Source: Triatoma infestans (Eukaryota; Arthropoda; Insecta; Hemiptera; Reduviidae). Taken from it: a stretch of 64,000 bases of DNA. Position 1 is the stretch's first letter. Every line of letters begins with the position of its first letter. The notes beneath the pieces were generated by a model. It searched no databases, was not told the origin of the DNA, and saw nothing but the letters and a program-made list of their open reading frames with translations. The stretch is taken from the NCBI GenBank assembly GCA_011037195.1, contig JAAEAF010003832.1:159398-223397 (forward strand), in the 5' to 3' direction. A program made the position numbers and the translations under genes. Below are positions 11,791-23,262 of this stretch, piece by piece.

Positions 11791-12008
11791 GGCGCGTCAA
11801 CATCCATGGTTATTGGCGCCTGGAGCGTTCTCGGTGCACTGCCGGCCTCCGGACAGTATTCTCTCGTAACAGACATCTCTGTCCATCACCGAACAGTGAG
11901 CTGTAGAGGCTCTTAGGAAGAAAAAAATCTAAAAAGTAGCACAGCTGTACTCGAACCCGGGTCATCCACGTGGAAGTCCAAGTACGCTAACCACTTAGCT
12001 AATTCCCT
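11791..12008 (-). mobile_element. tRNA-derived SINE, copy 1, with LINE-like 3' tail
   Basis: Reading the minus strand, a tRNA-like head starts near 12008 with box A TAGCTAAGTGG (11991-12001) and box B GGTTCGAGTAC (11947-11957), spaced as in an RNA polymerase III internal promoter. A body of about 130 bp follows. The 3' end is a 30-nt stem-loop (11791-11820, GGCGC/GCGCC) nearly identical in layout to the 3' end of the LINE at 49.2 kb, then an A-rich tail. The shared tail implies mobilisation by that LINE. Related bodies occur at 36.6 and 43.4 kb. Confidence 0.8.
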
Positions 12009-12257
12009 TCCCTTATGTTTTTGCATTTTATAATTTAAATTTACTGAGATATTTATTACTCATTTTTATAATAAACATATGCATTTATTTTCCTCAAAAA
12101 TAAAAGAAAAATTTATAAAAGATTCTGGTTGTTTTGTAAAAACCATGGATTTCTTTCTGGTTATCAGGACTCCATTTAATTAAAATTAATATAATATATG
12201 TTTAATAAAACTCAATTTTTGTGCAAGAAAATTATTTGTCTTTGGAGAAAGATAGAA

Positions 12258-13990
12258 GGATCATCATCATCATCATCATCGTTACCCTCTCTACCGCCTA
12301 AGCAGTGTGAGGAGGTCCTTTATAGAGCTTTTTCCAATTGTCTCTATCCTGGGTGAGATGTTTTCTCCCACCCCAATCTAGCCTTCTTCTCAAGAATGCC
12401 TCCTTTACCCCGTCTTCCCACTTCAATCTCGGCCTTCCTCTTCCTCGCCTGCCCTCTACTCTAGCTTGGTAAGAGCAACTGGCAGTGCGGCTAGGTTCCA
12501 TACGTAGTATGTGACCGAACCATCTTAGCCTATTCTGCTCTATTGTTTCTATGGCAGGCCTTACCTCGAGGTTGGATCTTATGGTCACATTGCGGACTCT
12601 ATCTCTTCTGGATTTTCCCTCCACTTTCCGAAGATACCTCATCTCAGCGGCTTGGATCATTGATTTGTGTTTGCTGGTCAATGTCCAAAATTCACTCGAT
12701 TATGTGAGGATTGGGAGGAATGGAGACTTGTAGACGGCCAGTTTTGTCTTCTTTCCCACCTCCCGCCGGTTTAGAAACCTGTTTTTAACGGCATTGAACA
12801 ACCTGCCTGCCATGCCTACGCGTTCCGTTATTTCGCTATCTATATAGCCATTTTCGTGTAGGTGAGCTCCCAGGTATTTGAAATTATCCACTTGTTCAAT
12901 ACTTTTGCCGTTTATGTGCAGTATTCTCATTACTCGTCCTGGTTTCTTTCCAATTCGCATTGCCTTTGTTTTGTCCGGGTTGATGCTCATGTTAATTGTC
13001 CTCACCTCTTCCTGTAAGACTTTTAAGTTGTGCTGAAGATCTCTATCGTTGTTTGCGAGCAGTACCATGTCATCGGCAAAGGCAGTAATGAAAGGTTAAC
13101 CGGTCTCATGTTGTGGTTTCCTAGGTGGAATCTCCTCATTCTCGTTTTGGAACTAGCTATGACCTTGTCTAACACCAGAATAAATAGTAGGGGACTTAGA
13201 CTACACCCTTGACGAATCCCTGCTGTGTTCTCGAATTCCTCCGAGGTATTATTTGCGAATCTTACGACATTCCTAGTTCTTCTATATAGACTTTCAACTG
13301 CTAATGCGTGCCCCCAGTCTACTTCTTTCTCTCTTAATGCCTTCAGGATGTCCCTTTTGTTAACTTTGTCGAATGCTTTGATTAAATCAACGTAGCAAAC
13401 CGATAGCTCCTTTGCTTTTTCTATAACTTTTTCTTGGATTTGTCTCATAGTGAATATCAGATCCTGGTGCTTCGGTTAGTACGGAACCCATATTGTTCTT
13501 CTTCAAGCTTTACATCAATAATGCTTCTAATCCTCTTTTCCAGGATCTTGGAGTAAATTTTGCTGGGTACGCTTAGCAGGGAAATACCCCTGTGATTTCT
13601 GCAGTCCCTGTTGTCTCCTTTTTTGAAGATTGGGACGATGACTGCTATTTCCCACTCTCTAGGTATTTTCTTTTGTTTCCAGACTAGGTTTAGTAAATGT
13701 AGCATGACCTCGTTTCCTTTTTTCCCCATATATTTTAACATCTCAGGAGTTATTTCGTCAATCCCGGCTGATTTTCCAGATTTCAAATTTAATAGGGCAT
13801 CCTCTAGTTCATCCTCCTCTATATAGTCGTCCTCCTCCCAATTTATTTCCTCTGGGGCTCTTTCATAATTCCCCTCGTCTACCTCTAGCAGATCCGCGAA
13901 ATGTTCTTTCCATCTATCCATTATTTGACCGTTCCTTCGGAGAATATTTCCCTCTTTATCCTTTATATGCTTTACAAAGTATCTCAAAAG
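12258..13990 (-). pseudogene. RTE-like LINE, reverse transcriptase, 5'-truncated and broken
   Basis: Minus-strand ORF2 fragment starting upstream of the RT domain (FVKHIKDKEGNILRRNGQIM, 13987). RT motifs follow in order: LNLKSGKSAGIDEITPEMLK, IFKKGDNRDCRNHRGISLLS, EEQYGFRTNRST, YVDLIKAFDKVNK (catalytic Asp), IRQGCSLSPLLFI, AFADDMVLLANN (catalytic FADD near 13,075-13,085) and, at the end, RLRWFGHILRM and GRRGRGRPRLKWEDGV. Damage: single-base frameshifts near 13,452 and 13,095, and an in-frame stop near 12,698. The end is a (GAT)n tail at 12,260-12,282, common in RTE-type elements. No endonuclease remains. Confidence 0.85.
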
Positions 13991-15307
13991 CGAAAAATGG
14001 CTGGTAGCTCAAAATTTTAGTCAAAATTCAGTTGTTGAAAATGTGAAGGTCTGATTGATTGATTGCTTTCTATAAAAATCTAAAATCAGTTTGTTTAAAA
14101 CTCACTAGCATTCTAATTAAATACACAAAAAGCTGCCTTTTTATTTCCAAGGAATTGATTTTTGGAGGGTTCTAAGGTAGACGCAGTGATTATACGGTTT
14201 TGAATATAATATACGGTTCAACCACGTATTTAAGTTCCATGAAAATGCCTCTTTATGTAATTTGAATTTTTTTTTCTTCGTAACGGCTTTTAGCTGAAAT
14301 GCTAGCTTCTCATATGTAAACCTATCACTTTTATTTGGAACATATTTAAAAGAAAAAATAATAAATAAATAAATTATATTGCAGAGTTGGGTTTAAGCTT
14401 TACACGTTAAATTGGGCACAACAGGTTGCGCTGGCTGGCAGAGGCATTCGTATCCACAATATAATCAGATTCAGTAGTCTACATATCCTAAAGCCAACAA
14501 GTATAAAATTACCACATAAACTATATTTATGACTAAAGTTTAAGGCCTTCCTCATTTTTTTTATTTAAATTTAATACCCATTTCGTATTTAGTAAAAATT
14601 CCGAATTTGGAGTAAATCTATCAAATTAGAATTGAAATAATTGGAATAAAGAAGAGAAAATGAATGAGTGTAAGTTCCGGTCATACATTCATTGGTTTAA
14701 AAATAGTTCTATAACTGTCACTATAGAAAAAAAATCTTGACAATTGCTATGAAAATATACCATTTTTGAAGGTTAGCAATGGTTATAGGTGATAATATTA
14801 TAAAAGATTTGAATAAGTATTCAAATACTATGTATATAAATAGGCAGGCCCCACGTGTATAGTGTTGGAACATTGGCGGCATTATTATTATGGTTAAGTG
14901 ACAAGTATAATGATAACGGGAACAACATAAACACACGTTCCTCCACCTAACCGACTTCCATTATCTACTTGTCCTGCTTGGCCACAGTTCTACACATTCG
15001 TCATCAAACAGACACACATTACTAGTGGACGGTTTTGTAAGTGTAGATTTGTATCTTGTTGTTGAGCTTATTTCTCATACATAGTTTGTATACTGGAGAA
15101 GTTTAAGAATACGATATCTGTTATACATCATGTTCTATATATGAAACTATCTTGACTGATAATAATTTATTGTTTTATAAATCTGTTTCTCAAAATTACA
15201 AAATACATGCTTAGAGTATGTACAAGCTTTATTGTTGCTTAAAGAGTATTCATAAATTGTAGTTCAGCATTCTGCCAAAATAATGTTGTCTATTTAAAAG
15301 AAGTAAA
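13991..15307. other. No recognised feature
   Basis: AT-rich sequence; short open frames only. No similarity to other parts of the window was noticed. Confidence 0.5.
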
Positions 15308-15320
15308 CTTAATTTCTAAA

Positions 15321-15664
15321 TGGAAGATTCTTCTCGACCGTTGCTTGTATGAAGGAAAAGGATCGTGAGTTTCGGTCTTTTGTTGAAAAAAATAAAAAAA
15401 CTTAAATTCTTGCCAACGTTTCGACAAATATATTGTCTTTTTCAAGGCACAAAAAATATAAAAAAATAAAAACTATTAAATAATCTTTAAAACATATCAA
15501 AACTTGAAAACTTATGTATAATTTTGTAAATAAAAAGTTGAGGTGTTCTCATTTTTTTTTTATTTTTTATGCCTTGAAAAAGACAATATATTTGTCGAAA
15601 CGTTGGCAAGAATTTAAGTTTTTTTAATTTTTTTCAACAAAAGACCGAAACTCACGTCCTTTTC
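15321..15664. mobile_element. Short palindromic element with hammerhead-like arms and 13-bp TSD
   Basis: Two inverted arms of about 115 bp (15,353-15,470 and 15,552-15,667, nearly identical) surround an AT-rich spacer of about 80 bp. Each arm holds 'ccttgaaaa a gacaa..ttgtc gaaacg ttggc', a decayed hammerhead-like core (right arm 15,571-15,607, plus strand; left arm 15,411-15,447, minus strand). The element is flanked by CTTAATTTCTAAA at 15,308-15,320 and 15,665-15,677, an exact 13-bp duplication. It has the same plan as the Penelope-like element at 61.8-62.9 kb but lacks coding sequence. Confidence 0.7.
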
Positions 15665-15677
15665 CTTAATTTCTAAA

Positions 15678-16250
15678 GCTAGCTAGTAATGACTAGCTAG
15701 ACGTTTTTAAGCCAACAATATACAGTATTGCCAACTCTTTATTATTTAGCTTGAATTTGAAATACGAAGTGGCTTTGCTATAAGAATCAAGATAGGAAAT
15801 AAATGACCCACTTATTCTCTTTTGAGCTGATCAATTAATTTTTTTCTGTATGACCTAGATAAATGCGAGCTTTTGTGCAAAGAGCTAGAAGAAAGCAATA
15901 AACATTTCGGGGTTGTAATAAATCTGAGCAAAACTGATGAATCTTTATAGATCGGATTTATAGAAAGCATAGAATTTATTATAACCTTGGAGAATGAACG
16001 GAAAAGCGCTATCTTTGAATACGAGAAATCGCTAAACTTGTACGACAAGTGGTAAGATCATGAGCGGAGATCTGAATGAGACTCCTTGAAGATCATAATA
16101 ATGTTTTTTTGCGAATGCTGTTGCAAGTCTTGAGGTTTATGTGATCAATAATTATCCACTGTACCCGTCATTTAAATGAATTTCTCCCAAAAAAATATTT
16201 AAAAAAAAATCAGTATCAAACGTGGAAAAAGTAAAAAAAAAATGAGGATA
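15678..16250. other. No recognised feature
   Basis: AT-rich anonymous sequence with no recognised family. Confidence 0.5.
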
Positions 16251-16254
16251 TCAG

Positions 16255-16450
16255 CAAGGAATTGAAGTCCTACAATGGTATGTCCATGGGCAAAGAATGG
16301 ATAATGAACGGTGGTCAATGAAGTTCTCTTAGAAAGTGAAAGAAAAGTAGACAAGGGAATGGATGGATGGCATCAACGATATACAATGCCATGATGGAAT
16401 GGGGCCAGCCGATCAGAATCTGGGCCTAACCATGATATGGCTGGATACAC
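16255..16450 (+). pseudogene. Possible LINE C-terminal relic
   Basis: Broken frames give KEKQTREWMDGINDIQCHDGM...ADQN, which resembles the 'GRP...WMDGI..IR...L..AD..D' tail of RTE-like LINEs. It is short and damaged, with no diagnostic catalytic motif, so this is a weak call. Confidence 0.3.
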
Positions 16451-18321
16451 TTTAGCTTCATACCATCATGATTCCTAAAGTTGCTTTTCGAAATATTTAT
16501 CTCAATTTTTTTTTAAATGCTAAATTGGAAAGACGTTTTTGTAAATAGAAAAAGTGATTTACTGCAAATACTGCATTTAAGTCGTTAATCGTAACCTGAA
16601 ATAACAAATACTTCGAAGCAATGGTGATGAGCCTTGATGTGGTAATTGCAACATTAAATAATTTTCTTAATAAAAAAAGCAAAATATTGGGTTGGCTGGG
16701 GCCATAAGAAACAACTTTTTATCCTTAAAAGTTTATTCAACGTATCGGACTTCCTTATTTTTTTTGCCAATGTTGATTTAGCAATCAAGTCAACATTACT
16801 CTTGAGGAAACTAATTGCAGTATGGGGAAAACGTCGTTTATAACAAATCGCTAACGGCATCTCTCAGCCCAAAGACTTACGTGTTTACATGTCAACGTAT
16901 ATGGAACCCTAAAACAATCACATAACCACCCGTTTCAGGATGTCTTATCATGTGAAATTTATTGGTAGGCACAACAAACGCAAAGTCAGATACCAAAACA
17001 AATATGAAATATTTTATTGATGGTACATTCAAACGATCCAAAGATGGTATGTTTTGCCAGGAAACCAGTACATGATATCGAATTAAAAATGGCTTTATAA
17101 GAAAAATCCTATAATATTTACCAGCGCTGCGGGCGAAACATTCGTTTGCTTATGTACTGCTTGAAGCCTTAAGATATTTCGTTGTGGTAAGCTGCTTCAG
17201 ATTATTTTAGATTGGAGAAATCTACATTCGAGCCTATACATTCCTTGTATATGTGAACAAAGTATAAAACAATACATAAACAATATTGGAACATAATGGT
17301 ACTTTATATTTTTGTTTATAGTTAAAATATTCTTTTATTTCTGTATTTTTTTTATTTTACTTTAGAATAGTTGAGTAACCTGCAATTGAATAACTTAGAT
17401 ATGAATAGCCTAAAGGGTAAATATAAGGGGTGGTTGGTTTATTTTTTTTGTCCTAAAGGGTTTTCAATAGGATAACTTTCTGCTATACCTCTTTACTCTA
17501 TTAAGAAGAAAAAACATATTGGATGTTTGGCCGGGCGATCGAAGCATTTCGTTTATAAAACAGAAATATATAGAATTTATTAAATTACTTCTGAGGAAAA
17601 TAATGTCCTAACCATTATTTTATAAGAAATTTTTTTTGTTTGTAAATTAAAGCATTTAATAAAATATTGGTCGATAATTATTATTGCATTAATTTGCATA
17701 ATATCTAAATGTTAATGAACTCTTTTTTTTTTTCATCTGAAAGTAAGAGTATTGAATGAAATCAACTTTTAATTTCATTAAAAAATGTTTACAAATGAAA
17801 AATCATGCATTATATTGCAATAATTTGCAAATTTGTTCGATGTTTGTATTAATTAAATGAAAAGAAATGGTTGCCCCCCACAAATATCGCGTTTTTTTTG
17901 CAAACAATAATATAATAATCTCGGCTTAAAAGAAAGAAAAAAAATCTTATTATATTTACTCATAGTAATTGATAATTAATTTTTCTTGAAAATTCGATTT
18001 TTTAAATTAAAACTTTAGCTGAACTTAATTTAGCATATATAAATTTTAGGAATATCTGAATAAGGCAGGTATTCGTAGAAATTCCCTAAATACTATCTTC
18101 CTTTAAAAAAATTCAGTTAAAAGGATTTTAAAAAAAAAGGAGAGAAAATCGATAAAATTCAATTTAATGTTATATAATATAAATCCCATCATGGCAACTC
18201 GTCATCTACAATCCCATCGCCATATTCTTGAACCTTGGCTATGGCAGTGGAGGATCAAAGCAAACGAACTTAAATCTAATCACATAGTATTCACCTTAAA
18301 CAGAAAAACCTCTTCCTCCTC
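16451..18321. other. No recognised feature
   Basis: AT-rich sequence with several A/T runs. No coding family or window-wide repeat recognised. Confidence 0.5.
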
Positions 18322-19025
18322 TTTACTTTCTCTTACTCATAGGAAGAGGAAGTATTGTCATCGTGTCAAATTTTCGATATTGAGTTTTCACCGGAAGTAT
18401 CCGTTTTGAGGTCCCCTAAGTAAAAAGAAAAAAATGGTTTTTAGTAAATGGTCGGTGTGTATGTTTGTGAACAGCATAGTCAAAAACGAAAAACCGTAGA
18501 AAGTTGAAACTTGATATTCCGTTTAGATATCACCATGGGATCTGACACTACGTTATCTCTCAAAATTCCTCAACCGGAAGTATCACTTTACAAGTTTATT
18601 TTTTTTTTTTTTTACATTTTTGCGTTTCTCTCAAAAATGGCTCCGACGATTTTCTTTAAACTTGGTATATCAACTACACATACATAGAGCTAAAACATTT
18701 ATTTGAAAAACATTTCCCTGGGAAAATCCATTTAAGGGCACTTTTGGGGGAGGGGTGGGGTTTACAGCTTTCTCTAAAGTGCTATCATCGTAGCTGATTA
18801 TACAATTCTATCATCCAAACAAAATTAATTAGAAATAAATATATGGCCAAAATTTCGAGTTTCTAGAAAATTAGTAAACCGTAAGTGCGCTTTTACTGAA
18901 CAGTTTTTTTTTCAGTTTGCGACGAATTTCATTAAATTTTGTACACAAACTATAAAATTTGTCAATTATAATTTTGAGAACTGGAGTAAGAGAAAGTTGT
19001 GTGAGTGTTTCACACCAGATTTTTA
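18322..19025 (+). repeat. Family A interspersed repeat, copy 3 (short form)
   Basis: The hairpin start 'actttctcttactcataggaagaggaagt' (18,324-18,352) and the end 'ggagtaagagaaagttgtgtgagtgtttcacaccagattttt' (to 19,025) are both present. It is about 300 bp shorter than copies 1, 2 and 8, consistent with one fewer internal tandem unit. Confidence 0.75.
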
Positions 19026-19047
19026 CTTTATCAATATTATCCTCCCA

Positions 19048-19551
19048 TTGCAAACCAACTACGATATCTTGGATTGTATCTTGATAAACTGCTTACATCG
19101 AACCCCGGTACCAGAGTAAACGAATAGACTGCTACTTCCAAATTACAAAATGCTTAAAAAGACTACATGATAAACGTTCAAAACAGACACTAACTAACTA
19201 GAAAATGCTGTACACTGTTCTTCTAGCCCCCATTTGGACATACAGCATAACTCTACAGCTCTGCAAAACAATCCAACCTTAACCGACTTCAAACTCTACA
19301 GTCTAAGATCCTAAGAACAGTAGTTGATGCTCTCTTCTAAGTCTCCAATCCACAATCCATTCCGGTCTTAACATTCCATTCATCTCAGAGCTAGCTCAAT
19401 TTCGTTACACAAAATTCCACTCCAAACTAAATTCTCATCATAATCCTCTGATCCAGAATATGTCCAACAATCCTCCCAACAATCCTAGTCAGAGGCTGAA
19501 GCGGCATGGCCATGCGACTATCTTAACGTATAACGCCGACCTCCTAGGGTA
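19048..19551 (+). pseudogene. Jockey-like LINE, ORF2 C-terminal relic
   Basis: Plus-strand frames read LGLYLDKLLTSNPGTRVK, then KRLHDKRSKQTLTN, LLAPIWTYSITLQL, and after a shift LQSKILRTVVDA...VSNP and IPFISELAQFRYTKFHSKL. These are successive blocks of a Jockey ORF2 after the RT palm. The frame ends with RLKRHGHATILTYNADLLG and a stop at 19,549-19,551. Several frameshifts and stops show it is dead. It abuts family A copy 3. Confidence 0.75.
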
Positions 19552-19744
19552 GCTGCCGTGTAAGCTTCCATAGTGACTAACGGCTTCAATTACTGGATGG
19601 TCGTCGTACATACCTCTCAAGCAACATGACATATATACATAACTGACTGTAATATATATATATATGTGTGTGTGTGTACACAAATTACGCACTCATCATT
19701 TTTGCTTGTTGTACATTATATACAATAGTAAAATAAATTAAACA

Positions 19745-19782
<38 letters not shown>

Positions 19783-19961
19783 GGTGGTGGTTGGTTCCGC
19801 AGAGCTGGAAAGCATGAGAGGCAGTTTCCGTGGTAGCCTGCTTCATTTTATGTGGTCATCGATCGGTTTCGGGCGTTCGCCCATCTTCAGGATGCGTTTT
19901 TTAGACAGTGTGACAACACAGACTTGCATAGAGCAAATTCAGTTTTACACACTAACTATAT

Positions 19962-19965
<4 letters not shown>
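19783..19965. mobile_element. Family B element, left-end fragment, copy 2
   Basis: Carries the family B left arm (cagagctggaaagcatgagag, gtagcctgcttcat, gtggtcatcgatcgg) and the downstream 'cagacttgcatagagcaaattcag'. No right arm follows; it runs into a (TA)n(TG)n microsatellite at about 19,967-20,010. It contains a good hammerhead-like core on the minus strand. Confidence 0.65.
19857..19894 (-). ncRNA. Hammerhead-ribozyme-like core (family B, copy 2)
   Basis: Minus strand, in order: CATC, CTGAAGA (fits CUGANGA), one unpaired T, GGGC-GAAC-GCCC stem-loop, GAAA, CCGA, TC, GATG. CATC pairs with GATG as a 4-bp stem I. Stem III has one mismatch (CCGA instead of CCGG), so activity is doubtful. One extra base sits between the CUGANGA box and stem II. 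Confidence 0.5.

Positions 19966-19966
<1 letters not shown>

Positions 19967-20010
<44 letters not shown>
19967..20010. repeat. (TA)n/(TG)n microsatellite
   Basis: Uninterrupted TA dinucleotides followed by TG dinucleotides. A related (TA)n lies at 19,750-19,775, on the other side of the family B fragment. Confidence 0.85.
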
Positions 20011-20016
<6 letters not shown>

Positions 20017-20449
20017 TTGTTTGTATAGAATAGGCCAAAGTGGCACTTGCAAGAAAAAACTAAAAAAACAAAACAAAAATCCGTCAGTAAAATCGTACTT
20101 CCGGATGATGGAATTCGACCGGAACTTTCAAATGGTTTCTAATCCGGAAAACAAGTTTGAGCATCTTGCAATTAGATTAAAAATAGAAAATGCAATAAAT
20201 TTTAACAAAAAATGGGTGACAAAAATAAATTTATTATTTCGCTTGAAATACGACTAAAACATTTTCAAACCTTCCACAGTAGTACTGTGTATCTAGTAGA
20301 TCTAACTCTATTCCTTTACTCCCTCCACTCCTTAGTGATGCGATCATCCCCTTCGGCGACTTCATAAGTATACATATCCATAATAAGAGATACCGAGCTT
20401 TCACAAGAAATGGCTAAGGTTTAATCAATTACTTATGCATTAAGGTTTC

Positions 20450-20770
20450 CAGAGAACTATAAAAAGTTTTTAGCGAATTGTGTGTGTATGTGTATGAACA
20501 ACAAATTCCATTTCGATATTATCAGAAGATTTGTCATGAAGGTTTTCAAAACAAAGTCCTCACCGATAATGCGATTTTGCAGCATATTTTCTTTTACCTT
20601 TTAGGCGACTTTTTCTGAAATGGTTCCAACGATTTTCATTAAAAGTGGAACCTAATTAAATATAAATGATTTTTTTCAGTTTTATTTGAAGCATTTTCCT
20701 GGGAAAATCTGTTTTTATAGTGTTAAAAGGAGGATGATAAATTTATTGTGCTTTATGAGTTTTTTTTTAC
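20450..20770 (+). repeat. Family A, old diverged copy
   Basis: Recognisable by 'gtttttagcgaattgtgtgtgtatgtgtatgaacaac', 'gcgactttttctgaaatggttccaacgattttcatt' and 'tttgaagcattttcctgggaaaatc'. Both ends are missing. Confidence 0.55.
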
Positions 20771-21349
20771 TAACAGATAAGAAAAAAGTATCAAAAACGA
20801 TCGTTGTTTATATAAAATAAATGTATTAATATTTTCATTAATAGTATGTGAAGTATGCAATTACATTTACCTGGCATGATGGTAGCAGTAAAATGGTTTA
20901 ATGATGAATAATTAAAATGAACACACAAACTGGCACTGTATTCACAATTAATATTTTAACGATACTAGTGAGGTGAAGATATTATATACTGGCTAGAATG
21001 ATCAATATGTTGGTGATGAATGTAGATTAGATAGCATTTGCAGAAGTGAGAAATCTGGAAGAGGGCCGATGGCTAAACAGAACAAACTCTTACTTGTACT
21101 AACGTTAGCTAGATAACTGGAGTGCCAAGCTTGAGGAAGTCTTTTTGGCCTGTAAAGTTGCTTTGGGTGGTAGAAAGTGTGTTGTGTCTAATGATTACTT
21201 GTTAAAAGTAGTTTGAATAACTCTTTGAGACTTATGTTGTCGATTCAAATATGCTCTTGATTTCCTTATTGGCTGATTTCTTCTTGTTAGCTTATATAGA
21301 CTTTGTCAAGTGTTAATCTTCCAAGGTTGATTTTCCCTAAGCCCTCAGA
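20771..21349. other. No recognised feature
   Basis: AT-rich anonymous sequence between the old family A copy and an unassigned open frame. Confidence 0.5.
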
Positions 21350-21766
21350 TTGTCAGACTTTTCATTAGATTTATGGGGAAGTTTGAGTTTCAAGATTGTA
21401 ATATCCATTGGTCCATACAGGGTAGTGGACGTGACAGTGGGGGTATGTGTTGTTCAATTGGAGGACATAATGCTAGTGCTTGCTATGGCTGATTTCAGCA
21501 TCATCGAGTCCAGTGCTTGGCTGGTAAGTTTCTCAAGAATGGATAGATTTAATTACACATATATAGATAAATTTAATAACAGGGAACGGTTAATATTCCA
21601 GATATTGCGAAATACGAGTTATTATAAAGAGCACAGAAAGAAATTAAGTGAGATTGGATTAATAGCAATTTCAGAATTTGTTCAAATAAACAGGAAGGTT
21701 AGAATTGTTTTATTTCATAATTCTAGTGAAAATGCACCATTAAATTGGCTATATTTAGAAGGTTAA
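21350..21766 (+). CDS. Unrecognised open frame, 138 residues
   Basis: Open frame from ATG at 21,350 to a stop at 21,764-21,766. The second half (from MDRFNYTYIDKFNNRERL) has a composition more like a real protein than the surroundings: charged, with FQILRNTSYYKEHRKKLSEI. I do not recognise a family, catalytic motif, signal peptide or membrane segment. No promoter or neighbour supports expression. It could be a transposon relic or a chance frame. Confidence 0.2.
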   Translation: MSDFSLDLWGSLSFKIVISIGPYRVVDVTVGVCVVQLEDIMLVLAMADFSIIESSAWLVSFSRMDRFNYTYIDKFNNRERLIFQILRNTSYYKEHRKKLSEIGLIAISEFVQINRKVRIVLFHNSSENAPLNWLYLEG

Positions 21767-21849
21767 TAAAAAAATTAATCAATAGCCATAACGTTTTTTA
21801 ACTACAATATAACAGGTCAAGAAAATAAGCGTTTTTTACAATGTTTTAA

Positions 21850-22223
21850 ATATAATTGCTTCCTCATACTTGCTATTAAGATGAAGTATTGTGATTAAGA
21901 AAAATTTTCTATATCAATTTTTCACCGGAAATATATATTCTGAAACCCCCCTGAAACCGGAAAAGTGATTTTTAAAAAAGGTTTGTGTATGTGTGTGTGA
22001 GAACAACACAGCTCAAAATCTAAAAAACTTGACATTCCGCTTTTTGGGTATTATCATGGTATATGACAGAAGTTATCTGTCAAAATTCTTCAACCGGAAG
22101 TACGACTTTACTGAATGGATTTTTCAATTCTTTCTTTACGATCATCTCGAAAATGACTGCAATTATTTTCTAGGTCTATAAATTTCTATAAAACCCTATA
22201 ACTTCCCGCACATATAATCAACA
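21850..22223 (+). repeat. Family A copy 4, first part (interrupted)
   Basis: Diverged family A start (cttcctcatacttgctattaag hairpin relic, 'ttcaccggaaatat', 'aaaggtttgtgtatgtgtgtg', 'ttcaaccggaagtacgactttac'). The repeat stops at about 22,220, where family C sequence begins, and resumes at 23,263. The two parts together make one family A copy split by a nested insertion. Confidence 0.65.
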
Positions 22224-22351
22224 AGCCAACAAGTGTCGAGTATAAACAGAAACATTGCGTTGAAGTGAACTCTCCCACCACGAACTTAACGATAAATTTA
22301 CTCTGACGATGAATGAAAATCCAAAACCGGTCAGGAATAAAAGAAATGGGG
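22224..22351 (+). mobile_element. Family C element (arm), interrupted, copy 1a
   Basis: Contains 'aacagaaacattgcgttgaagtgaact', 'cacgaactta', and the core 'ctctgacgatgaatgaaaatccaaaaccggtcagg' (22,300-22,336). The core keeps CTGACGA but GAAAC is altered to AAAAC. The rest of the element (tactacgacggataaaattcc...gcgg) continues at 23,207 after the palindromic insertion. Confidence 0.6.
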
Positions 22352-23206
22352 ATGCAAGAAATTATATCTATTTTATTTAAAGAAAATTACGATATGAAGA
22401 AAATGCAAGCTCGTTAGCAAAAAAAGGGTATACGCAGGTAGAAAACTACAGTTACAGGAAGAGTTCATGAACCTTATTAGCATTGTTTACCCCTTCTTTT
22501 CACAGGGGAAAATTTGAACGAACAATTAGAAGACATTCCTTCAACACAGTCTAAAATAGATACCGAAGCAGTGCACTTCAGGAATCACTGTCAGATATAA
22601 GTTTAAACATTTACTACCCACACCAACTACTACTACAAACATGAAATGTTATTGGTGTGTTGAGTTGTTGTATGTTTGTAGCAGTAGTTGGTACACACCA
22701 TCTAGTAGTTGGTACACACAAAAACTCAACACACCAATAACATTTCATGTTTGTAGTAGTAGTTGGTGTAGCAGGAGCGGTTTAGTAAAAGGCTTGTGAG
22801 TAAATATGTTTAAAGAGAAGTATTAGTAATAATCAAGAGAGCACCACTGTTTGGAAATAAATATATTATTCTTTAAAAGAATTTAATCTTTACAATATCA
22901 CAAAAATATGCTTATAAGTATACTGAAATTAGTTGGAATAAACTCTTATGTTTAAACTTATATCTGGCACTGATTCCTGAAGTGTATTGCTTCGGTGTCT
23001 ATTTTAGGACTGTGTTGAATGAATGTCTTCTAATTGTTCGTTCAAATTTTCCCCTGTGAGAAGAAGGGGTAGACAATGCTAAAAAGGTTCATGAACTCTT
23101 CCTGTAACTGTACTCTTCTACGTGCGTGTACCGTTTTTTGCTAACGAGCTTGCATTTTCTTCATATTGTAATTTCCTTTAAATAAAATAGATATAATTTC
23201 TTGCAT
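22352..23206. mobile_element. Large palindrome, 259-bp inverted arms
   Basis: Left arm 22,352-22,610 is mirrored by right arm 22,948-23,206 with high identity: 'atgcaagaaattatatctattttattta' at one end and its inverse at the other, 'caggggaaaatttgaacgaacaattagaagaca' inside. The centre holds a second, perfect inverted repeat. No protein is encoded. It sits inside family C sequence, which itself sits inside family A. A diverged relative occurs at about 1.77-2.19 kb. Mobilisation mechanism unknown. Confidence 0.75.
22621..22768. repeat. Perfect 46-bp inverted repeat
   Basis: 22,621-22,666 and 22,723-22,768 are exact reverse complements (caccaactactactacaaac at the outer end). The 56-bp spacer contains two direct copies of 'tagttggtacacac'. 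The lack of mismatches contrasts with the diverged surroundings. Confidence 0.9.
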
Positions 23207-23262
23207 TACACATACTACGACGGATAAAATTCCCCAGATATTATCCACATTGCGGAATCCAT
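23207..23262 (+). mobile_element. Family C element, distal end, copy 1b
   Basis: 'actacgacggataaaattccccagatattatccacattgcgg' matches the right end of family C (as at 36,570-36,606 and 38,131-38,170). It continues the element broken at 22,351. Confidence 0.65.

Noticed and set aside
19781..20257. 158-codon open frame
   Set aside because: It runs through a family B end and a (TA)n(TG)n microsatellite (giving IYIYIY and CVCVC runs); not a gene.
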